DNA of 64,000 nt, taken from the NCBI RefSeq assembly GCF_020740795.1, contig NC_067287.1:34589501-34653500 (forward strand). Reading direction: 5' to 3'. How positions within the stretch are numbered: position 1 is the stretch's first letter; every line of letters starts with the position of its first letter. This document shows, piece after piece, positions 1 to 12,539 of the stretch. Under the pieces are notes generated by a model. The model was not told the DNA's origin. It did no database searches and was given only the letters and a program-made list of their open reading frames with translations. A program made the translations under genes and the position numbers. This stretch comes from Apus apus. Lineage: Eukaryota > Chordata > Aves > Apodiformes > Apodidae.

Positions 1-3000
1 ATGCCTTGCCTCTAAACTCTGTTTTTGCTAGAAGTTGCTCTGGTCCTGGGATTCAACTTTGTGGTTCATACTAAAGAGTGAATTTTAAGTTACTTACTTA
101 AGTAACTCTTAAACATTCTGCAAGTTCAGGTATGTCTAAACTAATGCTGTCGTGTTTTTTGGTGAATTGCTTTGTCAAGCTGAACCAAACTCCAAGGTAG
201 GTTTTGTAGCCAATTATCCTGTTGAATCAATTTAAAGACTTTTTAAGACATAAGCTTCAAATTGTTTTCATAGTCAAATTCAAGCATCCCTGAACTTTTA
301 GATACTGTAGAAGTTAGTCTTGTATTTATTTGGCTGACAAATGAAGGACTGAATTAATACACTGACCAAACTTCATCTCAGTCCTTGGGGCAGGCCCTTA
401 AACACTGACGTGGCTGGCTGGGCAAGGCAAGGTAATTCAAATTACAGCATTTAAATTACATTTGATTTGGTTTCGTGGGTGGAGACCACTGTCTTCAGTG
501 TTGCTAAATAACCAGTTTTCAAAAATACTACAGTTCTGCCTGCTTTTTAAAGTAGATTTTTTTAATCACTTCTATGATAAAGCTAAATTTTCCCCTTCAA
601 TTACAGAAGTTTTTTGCCAGATTTGCCCACTCCTTGTAGGCTTTTGCTATTAGTCATGTTATAAAGTCTGTAAATACTTATACTAACACAAAAGAATCAG
701 AATGGCCCCTTGACCTGTGTCCAAAACCATATCTAACTTGCTATTAGTCATGCTGTTTTTAGTACTGCTAGGTCAAAATGACCTGCTCACTGGATGTAGT
801 GTCAGTGTGTCTTGCACCATTCAGCAACAGAAACTGTTATCAAAATCCAAATGAAAAGCCTGTGTTGAGCTTAGTGTAAAGCCAGGGGATCTGAATTGGT
901 TTTTGTGTGGACTTTAAAGCTATTGGCTTGTTCATTATGATAATCTTTAAAAGTACCTTCTTAAAATTAATGAAGGTAATTGAAAAAACAACACTGATAC
1001 CTGTGTGACTACAGATGTGAGCAGCAAAGCTGTTAGAGCTGATAATGTTTAAAAACCTGGTGATGGTCAATCCAGTTCATTGTCTATTAACAACATAATA
1101 CTGTATGTTGTCAGTACTCGTTTCAGGCTGTGACTGGAAAATGGGGAAGGTGCTACCATGGCAGGTTACCTGCAAACTCTTCTGCCCTTGTCATTCACCT
1201 TTGAGTTTGGCTAAATTTGAGGTAAGCTCACTGAGCAGCCAGCACAAGGAGCAGAAGACTCAAGTTTGGCAAGAGTGGTATTATTTTGAAATATAAATTA
1301 TTACCATTTTTATAATAGCCAAGAAAAAACAGCAACAACAATGAAACCATTCCTTGCACAGGCACATGAAGGAAAGAGAGTGTAAAAAAACTAAGAATGC
1401 ACTGTGACCTCATCATATGTTAATTATGATGATACATGTGAAAAGAAAGGCAGGTAAGAGGGGAGTTCAAAGTAGTGATCAGTTGAGAAAGATGTTGCTG
1501 AGTGACTGAATCTATGTTGTGACTGACAGTATATAGATTAAATCTTGGTTGTATCTCACAGACTTTAAGAATGGCAGTTACGAATTTCAACTGAGGTGTC
1601 ATCTGTTTCCCACTCTGTACATGAGGCCAATTTGTCCAGCTTTAGGATCCTTGGTAAATAAAGGATGCTTGAAAGTGTACAAGGTGGAGGCATCTTCATA
1701 TGAGCATGTTTGTCAAGACAGAGTCAGCAGGACTACATCGCAACATCTCTCATGCCTGTTACAGTGAAACACTCAAAATGGTCTGTGCTGTTTGGATGTA
1801 GTTCCTTTTATGTCTTCAAAGTGGGAAGATGCCAGGCATGTTGTTTAATGTTACATTGAGATCAGGTAAGTGAAAGAGTTCATCTCAGCAGTTTATTATT
1901 TTGGATAAGAAAGCACTTCAAAGGGGCAAAAAGCAGCTGAGAAAATGGGCTGAGCCTGTGGCTCTTGCTTTAGAGATAAGTTTATTAGAGAAATAATTGC
2001 ATTGCTACTTTCAAACCTATTTTTGTTGCCAAGAAAATGTGAACTTTGATGTAGGAAAAGCTCAGAGGGAAACCGTAGTGAAGAGATGGTAATAATGCAT
2101 TTGAATTTCATTGTCTGATACTCATTTGCTGGCTAATCCATGGTGGCACAGGCACCAGTTTCAAGTGGTCATAGTTATCTGCTAAGGGGTGTGTGGAATC
2201 AAGAGTTCATTTGGGTTTAAATGTGTTTCTTCAGCTGGTGGAAATGGACACTGTCCTGGGGATTTCATTGGCAGAGCTGACATTTAGCATAGTTGCAGTA
2301 GGTATCGGATGCTTTTCAGGAAGGATCCTGGAACAGTTCAAGCCCAACATCACATTTGAGCATCACAAAATCCCAGTTAGTGATAGAAGATCCAAGCAGC
2401 AAGACAGAGAAGTAGCCCATCAGTCATGTTCTTTTGCAGGTTGGTCACGGAGGATGGAGAAGGGTGAGTAATAATAACACAGACTCTGCCCTGATGTTGA
2501 GGTGCCTAAACCTGAGCTTCTGGGTCTGTGTGCTGTGAAGTGCTCAGTGATCCCAGTGTGAAGGGGGGGAGCAAGAAATCCAAGGCAGTGATGACCGCCA
2601 AGGACCATCTGTAACCCACCGTATGCCTGTTTGAACCAAGAGGGACAGGGCTGTGTGAGTGGGGGGGTAGTTTGCAAAAGCTGAGATGCAAAGCAGGCTG
2701 AACCCCTGCTGCCTTCTCCCTAAGGAAAGCTACCAGTAAAAATTCCTGACGTGTTGGAAAATGTCTTTTTCTAAACTTGTGTTCTGATGATTCCAGCATG
2801 GTGACTGACAGCCCTGCAGAGGACAGGCACATTGGGTATTGAATTGGTCCTTAGCGAGCCGGGAAAATATGCAGCTTTTCCAAGTCACAAAACCTCCATC
2901 AGGTTTCTTCCTGTCCAGTTAAACTGTCAAGTACTTGTGTGTAACCTTGTGAGCTATGCTGCTAAAAAAGGATTTGTGTTGCCAATTTTGGGAAGCAAGC

Positions 3001-6000
3001 CTGTGGCTTCGAGAGAGGAAAAAAGCAGCATTGTTGTATGAACAGTCTATATATGTGGGGGGGGAAACAAACCCTAGCCTGAGAAAAGCTTGTTGGGAGG
3101 TTAGTTTTATGGATCTGGTGAAAAATACTAGGGGAGGGACAGCAAAATGGCCACACTGCAAACCTCTAAATATTTCCTGGAAAAATGCCACTAGCTTTTC
3201 CCCTTGATAGTAGTTGAACTATATAAGTTTGTTGAGTGGAGAAGTAGCTTTAAAACATCCAGTTGTCAACACTGTCACCCCATTATTTAAACCTTTTTTA
3301 AATTTTTTTTTTAAGTTAGAAAAAGCATTCTTGGTGTCATCAGGGCACTGAAGGACTATAAAAATGTTAGTAATTTCCTGGGCATGATTTTTATTCTGCC
3401 ACAACTAAAGTGTGTGTGGGATTAAGGACTATGATCTGAAAGTCCCAAAGTTCCCCAAAGATCCCCCAACATATCTTAGTTCTGGGGGAAAGAGCTTTAC
3501 CATGGCCTGGTGTGTACTTTGAAGTGATGTAAATCACTGGACATGGTTAATACAGTGAACTGCTGCCAAGGGCTGAAAGATCTGGGGAGCAAAGAAAAGG
3601 TTCTGCAGAAAAAAATAAGATTTTATTATTTTTTTAAAGAAACTGGGTACTTCCTGTAGGTGAGACCTGGGAGTATGTTACTTTGCAATGGCTTCACACA
3701 TAAATACCTAGCATTGTGGTATTTGTGCTTATAGACCATGAGCTCTTCCTTAGCTTTGTGATGCTTTCTATACCTATTTTCTGCTCTGTTTTACTCTCTC
3801 TCACAGAAGCAAAAACTAAGTGGCAAAAAGTGAACACCCTCACCAAGTCCCAGCACTGGCTGCAGCCTTGGCAGCTCTGCCCCATTTCCAGTAAATGAGA
3901 AACAGGACAAGAAGTGGAGTTTGTGAAGTTAAAAATAAGCTTTGAAGAGCTACTGCTCTGGAAAGCAGCATGGGCTGTGCCTGTTCCCTGCTGTAAGGTC
4001 TGGTGGAGCGAGGCGTTACCTCTGAGGCAGCTGGGAATCCTAACCTGGAAGAGTTAAAACCTTCCGTGCGTGTGGGTTGAGCTCTGAAACTGCAATTGTT
4101 TTTACAGGATTGGATTTCATAGTTCTCATTTTTCTAGAGCATCTGCTGTATGTGTGGCTCACAGGTGTGTTAGTAAAAGGCCCGGTTTCTTTTCCTGACC
4201 TTGTTGAGGTTCCCATACAGGGCCCTTTGTGATCCCACTGGGAATTGCTAAAAACCTGAGTAAAATACAGATGAACTGTGTTGGCTTCTATTTATAGGTA
4301 ATACTTGATCCTCAGGCATGTCAAACCCGATCAGCCCCCACTGAAATCAGTGGTGAGTCTGAGTTTCAGCACCTGGTGATTTTAGGCCATTGCTGTAAAA
4401 CTCAGCTGTTTGTGCAGGGCCTATTTTTGGGCAGGGGTGTGATGTGGTACTTCATACTGCTGGGCACTGCTAATAAATCTGGGGAAGCGGGAGCAGGGGC
4501 AGACTCGGGCCGTGCAGCCTGAGAGGCTGTAAATCTGAAATAGTAAATTCATGGTGGAACAAAATTAAATTCTGAGTGGTTATGGCCTTGAAAGGCATCT
4601 CAGATTATTTCTGCAGGGGCCAGACTAGAAATGCTGCGTAATGTATATGGTATTATAGAGCTGTGCAGGGTTTTCTGCCTTAAATGCTCCATCTGGAGGA
4701 GATTATAAGTGGGAGAGGGTTCAGGGGATTCTGTCGGGTCTCCTGTTGTGGCCCCCAGGGAGGGAAGGATGTGCTGTTAATTATCTGCATGGTCATGGCA
4801 TAGAGCAATTACACATAAGAGTAATGACCTGAACGCATATTTAAATGGAAGATCTGTACATACTACTACCGTGGAAGCTTTTCTACATTCGTAAGAACTT
4901 GAGCAAGTGTTTATAAACAACTAAAATAGTGTGCTGGGAAGTGAGGCAGCCAGGCATCCTCCCCAGTGTCTCCTCCAGTGCAGCAGCAGCAGCAGGTCCC
5001 CCCTCACCAGTGCAAAAACGGCCTCTGGGACACTGATTACATTTCAGTCAGTGCAGTTCAGTGACTGTAGATGGTTGTGCTTTATCTTTGTACTAGACAA
5101 TTTCTGTATTAACAGACCAGTGAGGAACACTGAAATGAAATTAAAATAGACCCACTTTGCTCTGAAATGCAGAAGAAAGCTTCCCCAGTCTGAAGTCCAG
5201 GAGCCCAAGTAGTGACCAACCAACTGTGCTTCAGGGGTGTGATCCACTCAGCTTCTTTTTGCTGTTTGCTTAATATTTCCCAGTGTGTAAATGGATTCTG
5301 CAAAGGTTTAAACAAACATGGTAGTCTTACAGTGCTCACAGGACTGTGATCTGAAGGGGGACCTTTGTGGAACTGGCAACAAAGTTTCTATTCTCAGTGC
5401 CTCTGAAAAATAGGTTCTCACATGCCTTAGCTGTAGGTACCTGCCTGATGCTTTTGCCTTATTTTCCTAGAGTTTTGGTGATCAGCTGGCATGGCTGAAA
5501 ACACCCAAGTACCTTAAGTTGAATTCTCCAGTGGAAATGGGGAACTCTGTGTGTAGTGATGCATAAGAAGAAATATTTCTGCTTTTCTCTGTTGTGAAAT
5601 GTGAAAACATTATTCTGAACAGGATCACAGGCTTTAGGCAATCTACTGAAAAAGAGAGAGAATTGCAGCGGATGTGTTGTTTAGATTATTTTTAATATCT
5701 GGAAGAACAAAAAGTTCTCTGGCATTAATTTTGAATTTTGTGCAACGGTCACAAATTTGAGCCGCTATATATTATGGAGAGAAAGCATTTGTTGGCTCTG
5801 AATTTCAGATGTGCTTTCCCAAATGAAAAGATGGGTGTTTCATCCATTGCTTGACTCAAATGTGAGCTGAATGCGTGCTAAACCACGGGATGAGGAAAGT
5901 TGTGGGCATCATAATTCCAGCTAAACAAGAAACAGGAGCGTTTCTCTTTCCACTGGGATCTCTTGTGCACAGATTTGCGCAACCCATCCACTGTTGTGCT

Positions 6001-9000
6001 TAAATCAAGCAAATTCACCCTGCGAAATGAGACTTCTGTGGGAGGTGGATGCAAGTGTCTAAGTCAATATATTGAAAGCCTACAAAAGGCAATATTGAAC
6101 ACAACTTCTGTTGGCCTCATTTCGTCTTCAAAATGGGTGTTTGTTGGGCTTCTCGGTGAAGAAAGATAAAAGCATCTTTCAACAAAAGGTGTCTTTTAAA
6201 AAAAACCCTTTTCTAGCCATACTGTTAATTTCACCAGCAAGGTTCATAGCATGCTAACCATGGGGCAAATAGTTGGGGTTTTTGGTGGCTGTTTTTTTTT
6301 TTTCCTGAAACTTCAAGAAGGGAGGTGATGTGATCAAATACTAATAGGAAAAAGAAATACTCTAGGAGGCATGCAGACCCCGAGAGTATAGGATGGTTAA
6401 TAATGAGCTGTCAAATAAAAACAGCTCCAAAAATTACAAGTCTGAAAGAGATGGCATTAAAAGAACCTTTTCTTGTTCTTTGCTACTTCCAAGTCATCCA
6501 TGAGGAGGCCTGAAAAATTATTAAAATAAGTTCATAGTCCCCTGTGTTTTGTCTACCTGAGGGAGCTGAAACAAGACCCTGGCTGGAACAGGAAATGTAC
6601 AATAAATCCCATTTTTATGACTCTCTAAGTCAATGATTTTATGGTTTTAGTAACAGCTGTGTAAGAAGTATTTTAGGGTTTGGGGTTTGAGTATCTTGTT
6701 TGTTTTTAGTTTGTGGTTTTGTGTTAGTTGTTTTTTAAGGCAGTGTATAGAAGCAAATGAAACTGCATGTAATCTGAGATTGCTATAGAAAGGTTCAGGA
6801 AAGTGGAAACCTGTCCTGAAGAAGAATTTTTATCTCAGCTAGTTTTCTTCTTGAGAACAGCCTGAATAGCTGTGATCATACTTGCACTTCTTTTGGTTGG
6901 AATGGGCAGGAGCAGACCAGAAAACATAGTAGCTGGTTTATAAACAGCAGCCCACAGAACACATGAGCAGCCTGAACCAGTGAGACTGTGATGGGAAGCC
7001 CACCAAGCACAGGATGAGCTCGTGTCCTCTCTGAACAGTCATGGGTGGCTGGTCTGAAGGGTCTGGCAGCAGATGCAAACTGAAAGGGAAGAGGCAACTT
7101 GTAATCCTGTCACCCAGAGCCTACAGCCTTACACAAGCTATTCCCTACAGTGCCAGTGGGGTTTATGGTATTTAAAATACACATGTGCCATGCAATGTGG
7201 GCCCTTCATCAGCGGGGTAGTTGTTAGACTGGTAAAAATGACACGTTTGTTCTGCACTTTTTCCTGATTTTTGCTCTAGTTTTCCCTTTCTGAATTTCAC
7301 TTCCTCATTTGCTGTAGACACGTATACTACCTCAGCAGGTCATAATGAACTATGGAGTTATATGCATGCAAAATATCTACTTAATTAATCTCAGGAGTAT
7401 AAATAGAGATTTGTTGATCTGCTGAACTCTGCTCCAAGCAAGAGTCAATGCTTCCTTTCGTCCTCCCTCTGCTGGCCTATAACCACCTGCTGCCTCAGAG
7501 GTAAGCTGCTGGGATGTATATGTGGGGGTGTTTTATACAACTAAAAGGCAACTAAAGCCTTGAGGACAGAACAGATGCTAACAAGTGGGCTCAGGAGTGT
7601 TTTGGCTACAAGCTGTTCATCTGGCCAAACCCAAATGCCTTTCTTACTGTGGCTAAGAAGGCTTTGAATGTCAAGTTTATTTTTTAATAAGGTGATATTT
7701 CTCTTCAGTCATGTATTTTTCCAGCCTAAACTTAAATTATATACATTTCTATTTTGTAAGTGATGAAGTCTTGGTAGTGTACAGTTCTAACAGCTGAGCT
7801 GGACCCCACAGCATCTCAGAAAGCCAGCTCTTGCTTCTTAAGCCTGTTACTATTTATCTGAATGCCACGAGAGCAAAACAATGGGGGAGCGTGGGGAAGA
7901 GACACTGCAAGGGAAAAGCCAACAAAGGAATAAATCAATGCCAGCCATCTGGAAGCAGTTCCTCACTCGGCTTCCTTTTGGGGAAGGGTTCAAGAACAAA
8001 GCCCTCAATCCCCTTTCATGTAGCCCTCCTTGTGCTGCCACATTTCTGCACCCAAATGAAGTCCCTCAGCCACTCCCAGAGCGGAGGGGGTTACCCAGCC
8101 ACCTCCCCCTGAAATCCATCCTCACAGCAGTGTGGGGTCACAGATTTATTTTTTAATGGGGTTATAGCTGAGCAACCAAGGGCAGTTTGGCCCTGGACTG
8201 CCAGTTGCACTGTTGTGGGTTACTGGGATTCTTGTTGGGTGTAGTAACAATAATAAAGGTTTTCTGTAATTTTTTGTATGAGCTACTCCAGGAGTAAAAT
8301 CTTTGCCTGAGGCTTCAGCCCTACCCAAGACTTGTTTACTCTAGGAAATGACTTTGTGGGTTACTTATGGGCTGTAGTATTATCCTTTAAATTTCTAGAT
8401 CTCTACTGACCCCTCAAAGCCCTCCAGGAAACGTGTAGACAGGCAGAGCTGATCCCAGACTATTGCCTGGGCGTGCTTTTATTAAGAAATTCCTGCTAGT
8501 CATATAAGACATTGAGCTGGTATAATGATAATTTGACTAACGTGCTGATTAAACCCTTTTGGAGCTGTACAAGATCAGGAATCCAGTGACTGTCACCACC
8601 CAGCCCCAGGGGTTTCATGTTGCCCTTGATGCAAGCTGTAGAAAGAAATCCTGTTTTCTTTCTATATCTTAAGAAGGTGCTGGGAGAGAAGGGGATGACA
8701 TTCCCAAGGGTGGTGTGGTGGCACACAAAGTAAAAGCTACTTTCCTGCTAAACCTTTTTGACTGTACATGAGCTCTGGGTGAAAATCTGTGTGTCACTTG
8801 TGCAGTCACCTGGAAAGTGTTGGCCCTCGGGGCTGTGTGGTGCAAGCACAGACAGCCTGGGGTGGCTGATCCTGGGCACATCTCTGCTCCTCTCCCAGCA
8901 CAGGCTCCCTCTGCAAAACAGGGGTGCTGGTTTCATGGTGTGTACTGTGGGGTTGTCCTGTTCTGGGGTGGGAGTTGGACTGGGTGATCCAGACTATCAA

Positions 9001-10520
9001 GGAGGTGGTTGAGCCACCATTCCTGGAGACATCTAAGACAGATGTGGTGCCAGGGGACAGGGCTTAGTGGTAGCCTTAGTGGTTGGACTTGATCTTGAAG
9101 GTTTTTTCCAACCAGAATGAAACTTTGATAATGTGACCTCTCTGGTACAGTATTGTGAGACTGGTGGCAAATTCTAGATACTGCAGCACTTTGCTCAGCT
9201 AACACATGAACTCCATATTCCTCATTTTACAAAAGTACACGTATTTTAGTTTCAATTAGCAGCTTTGGAGCTTTGCAGCAACTGCACGTGAAGACAGAGA
9301 GCAGGTTGTTACTTGGCTCTTTTCCTCCAGCCATTTTATTTTCCCTCTAGCATTATCCTTCCCGGTGCGGTGCAAAGCTCTGTGACCACACTTACAGCAT
9401 GAAACCACAGCCCTCCTCTTTGCTGTCTCTTCTGCTCCCTTACCAATCTCCTTACCTATTTAAGAAGGTGTCAAGACTGACTGTAGTCCTTCTGTATAAC
9501 AGAAAATAGGTCAGCAGACATTGGGGCGTAGGTACTTGGTAAAAATAACCATGCTCTGAGTCAGAAGCCAGGTTGCCTTTAAGTTTCAGCCAGGGGTGAA
9601 TGTTTGCCACCAGATATAAGCTGATTCATGTTGTAAACATGAAGGGGTAATAAAGGCCACCAGCCCCCCCATCCCACTGGCTGCCTCCCCCAGTACAACA
9701 ATGGAGCAGGACAGTGGGTGATGCTCTGCCAGCTGAGCAGAGAAGGTACCTTCACACAGACCGTGGAGGATTTCAAGACAGGTCTCATGGGACTGCCTGT
9801 TAGTGTTTGTGAGTGGGTGGGAATGACAGCATTTGCTGTAATGAGAAAGTTAGTTGCAGTATTTTTACTGTTTTAAAAAAGTGCAAGGTCATTTTGTGTA
9901 GGTCATGAATTTCAGTAAAAAACAAATTGAACAGTTGATTGATAGTCCTATAGCACACATGGGAATGTTCAATGTATTGATGCTTTTTCCTGCAAGGAAA
10001 TGTTTTTAAAGCTGTGTAATGCTCAATTCTAAAACAGATTAGAAGTGATCAGAAAAAGTGTTCGTCAAATTAAAATACAGAGATTAGAAAACTTCATGTT
10101 GAAGGGGAGAAATATGGACTAGAGTTCCTTCATGTCACTGTTTCCTTCGCATTGCTCTGGCCCAGCTTCCTTGACCTGGATGCCTGGAATATGCCTCTCC
10201 CACATCCATCATCGCTGCCAGGTAAGAGAAAGCCAATGTACTCAGTTCCCAAACAGCTGGGTGAGGTTTTCATTACACCACATGCCTTTTAAGTATGTAT
10301 TTTATACTACAAGAGCAAATTAGAGCCTCACACTTTGCTATGACTGAATTTGAGGAGCTGAGAGGGTAGTAATTTTTTAGTTACCTCTGTAGATGAATGA
10401 GCTCCACCCTCATGGCTGATTTGCAAGTCTGGATGCAGGCTCAGGGGCATGGGCAGCCTGACTGCTCCAGACCTGTCAATAGGTATGGATGTTTCTACTC
10501 CTCTCTAACGCCCAAAGTTT
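1..10520. other. Gene-free upstream flank of FRZB
   Basis: Mostly AT-rich non-coding DNA. No ORF on either strand looks like a conserved protein, and I saw no tRNA, rRNA or other RNA gene. By mammalian synteny the 3' end of NCKAP1 would lie to the left, so the first part could be its 3' UTR or intergenic DNA, but no NCKAP1 coding sequence was recognised. AATAAA hexamers (for example near 1657 and 6600) are scattered and cannot be tied to a transcript. A small perfect hairpin (8-bp arms, 4-base loop) lies at 88-107. The only repeat I can support is the CR1 tail near 9 kb. Conserved non-coding enhancers may be present but cannot be judged from one sequence. Confidence 0.6.
8996..9125 (+). mobile_element. 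CR1 LINE 3'-tail fragment, sense
   Basis: Degraded 3' end of a CR1 retrotransposon in sense orientation. It has the order typical of CR1 tails: the segment reading 'gagccaccattcctggagac', then 'gatgtggtgccaggggacag', then the terminal block 'ggttggacttgatcttgaag' followed by 'ttttttccaacc'. It is heavily 5'-truncated and non-coding. Boundaries are approximate (about 15 bp) because the element is old and the terminal ATTCTATG-type octamers are no longer clear. Confidence 0.75.
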
Positions 10521-10920
10521 CTTGGAATTGTAGAATAGGTTGGAAGGGACATGGAAAGGCCATCTAGTAGTCTGTCTGTGTGTCCCCGTCCCCCAAGTGT
10601 GTTTGGACATCTTGAACTAGATCAGGTTGCTCAGAGCTCCATCCAACCTGGCATTGAATGATTCCTGCGACGGGGCATCTCCCACATCTGAGTGACCTGT
10701 TCCAGTGTTTCACCACCCTCACTGTAAGAAATTTATTCACTATGCCTAGTCTAAATCTATCCTCTTATAGATTAAAACCATTGCCCTTTGTCCTGTTACA
10801 ACATGCCCCGCTAAAGCGTGTCTCTGTCTTTCTTACCACCCTTCTTTAAGTAGTGAAAGCTGCAGTAAGGTCTCCCTGGAGCCTTCTCCAGGCTGAACAA
10901 TCCCAACTCTCTCATCTGCC
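10521..10920 (-). mobile_element. CR1 LINE fragment, antisense to FRZB
   Basis: About 400 bp of CR1 3' end on the minus strand. Read on the plus strand it begins with a worn terminal block ('tagaataggttggaagggac'), continues through 'ccatccaacctggcattgaa', the segment around 'gttccagtgtttcaccaccc', and 'aggctgaacaatcccaactc', and ends at 'ctctcatctgcc'. The minus strand is the decayed C-terminal part of the CR1 reverse-transcriptase ORF. It lies about 1.2 kb upstream of the FRZB CpG island. Many substitutions and stop codons mark it as an old, inactive insertion. Confidence 0.85.
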
Positions 10921-11789
10921 TTCTGGGACTGCAGGGGACAATTCAGTCCTTGCAATTAGCACCTGCTTGTGGAGGTGGGCAAGTAAAAGGCTGAATTCTT
11001 GTGCAGAGATGCTGAAAAACAGACATGGTACCTCCACTCCACTGGCCTTATTATAGCCCCCTGTTTGCTTCTTCTGTGCTAATGGGACTTCTGAAGCCGA
11101 GTTAAAAGTAGCCAGGTTTCATCACAGTGATAAAGCTAAAAAATGTAAAACCCTTTCCAGGATAAGCACCTCCAGTTTCTGTGTCTGTGAATGCTTTGTG
11201 CCAACTGATCTACCTTTTTTGGTCCAGTTTTTGAGCATTGACTTCAGGTGGGTTTCCTTCTACTTGCAGGTTTGATTTAAGGTTGGGAACTGAAATAATA
11301 AACTTGCTCGTATCACAGTAAAACTAAAGCCAAGCACATCAACTTGTGGATAGCTGCATAGCTTCTAACTCGGAATAATTCAATTTAATCAGTTTGCTCT
11401 TTTTTTCAGAGCAAGTTGGGATACCCTTTGTTTTCCTGTTACTCTGCAGACTGCTTAAGGGAAAGAAGCTTCAGAGAAGGAAGTAGCCCCTCTGGATCTG
11501 CCTCTTTTTAAGCCTCTCGATGTTGTTACAAGCTCACCCATCACCATTTCAAGGTAACTTCTAACCCTTTCTTTCCCTCCCTGTTCCCAAGAGTCAGCGT
11601 TGCCTCAAACCGGGCACACGCAGCACATGAATCCATCCTCTGCCTTTCTGCCTGGGCTCGCAGCAACTCTTGCAATCCCCTTCCCCCTGGCCAACGTTCG
11701 CCTCCCCCAGAGGGACGGGAAGACTTTTCCTTAGTTTTCATAGTGTGTTTTTTAACACGGAAAACAAGAGAAACCGTCCCTCTCCCCTC
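10921..11789. other. Proximal upstream DNA between CR1 and the CpG island
   Basis: Unique, moderately AT-rich sequence leading into the FRZB promoter island. No coding sequence or repeat was recognised. It is the obvious place for proximal cis-regulatory elements of FRZB, but no specific factor site can be assigned with confidence by eye. Confidence 0.5.
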
Positions 11790-11895
11790 ACCCAGGGGCG
11801 CGCCCTTCCTCCTCAGCCCGCAGCCCGCCTTTCCCCTCACGCCGGGGCGCGGGCGTTCGCCTGAGGGGAGGAGAGGCGGGAGGGGAAGGAGAGGC

Positions 11896-11919
11896 GGGCC
11901 GGAGGGGAGGCGGGAGGGG
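11896..11919 (+). promoter_or_regulatory. Potential G-quadruplex in FRZB promoter
   Basis: Four runs of three to four guanines separated by loops of 5, 4 and 1 bases satisfy the usual G3+N1-7 rule. They sit within a longer purine-rich block of imperfect GGAGGGG/GGCGGG repeats (11862-11928), about 170-190 bp upstream of the FRZB start codon. Folding in cells is unproven. Confidence 0.5.
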
Positions 11920-11994
11920 AGGAGAAGCGTCCCTCGTCCCGGCGGGAGGCGCGGAGGGGCCGGCCGGCGGGGCGGGTCCCCCTCGGCAGCGCGG

Positions 11995-12009
11995 CCGCCG
12001 CCGCCGCCG
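11995..12009 (+). repeat. (CCG)5 trinucleotide repeat in the 5' UTR/promoter
   Basis: Five uninterrupted CCG units followed by a C-rich stretch, ending 76 bp upstream of the FRZB ATG, so probably inside the 5' UTR or at the core promoter. Repeats like this are often length-variable. No functional effect can be read from the sequence. Confidence 0.8.
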
Positions 12010-12085
12010 CCCCCCGCGCCCGGCTCTCGCCGCTCGGTTTTTCCGCCCCCGCCTGGGCTGGTCGGGGCGGGCGGTGTCCGGCGGG

Positions 12086-12539
12086 ATGTGGCGGGGGCTG
12101 GCGGTGCTGGCCCTGGCCGGGCTGCTGGTGCTGGGGCGGGCGCCGGCGGGGCGGTCGGCGGCCTGCGAGCCGGTGCGCATCCCGCTGTGCAAGCCGCTGC
12201 CCTGGAACATGACCAAGATGCCCAACCACCTGCACCACAGCACGCAGGCCAACGCCGTGCTGGCGATGGAGCAGTTCGAGGGGCTGCTGGGCACCAACTG
12301 CAGCCCCGACCTCCTCTTCTTCCTCTGTGCCATGTACGCGCCCATCTGCACCATCGACTTCCAGCATGAGCCCATCAAGCCCTGCAAGTCGGTCTGCGAG
12401 CGGGCCCGCGCCGGCTGCGAGCCCGTCCTGATCCGCTACCGCCACGCCTGGCCCGAGAGCCTGGCCTGCGACGAGCTGCCGCTCTACGACCGGGGCGTCT
12501 GCATCTCCCCCGAGGCCATCGTCACCGCCGAGGGCTCCG
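12086..12539 (+). CDS. FRZB: FRZB exon 1 (coding part): signal peptide and frizzled CRD
   Basis: Encodes residues 1-151 plus the first base of codon 152. It contains the signal peptide (hydrophobic core [13 protein letters not shown]) and the complete ten-cysteine frizzled domain. Sequons are N41-M-T, shared with mammals, and N71-C-S, which overlaps CRD cysteine 72. The exon ends ...GGCTCCG followed by the donor GTGAGT at 12540, phase 1. An in-frame GTG at 12074 extends the open frame upstream but is not a likely start. Confidence 0.97.

Noticed and set aside
1-2500. Possible last exon of NCKAP1 at the left edge
   Set aside because: No frame there resembles NCKAP1 and no convincing splice acceptor with coding sequence follows. 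At most it is 3' UTR.
12074-12085. In-frame upstream GTG start for FRZB
   Set aside because: GTG is not a normal vertebrate start here. The ATG at 12086 directly opens a proper signal peptide, as expected for a secreted protein.
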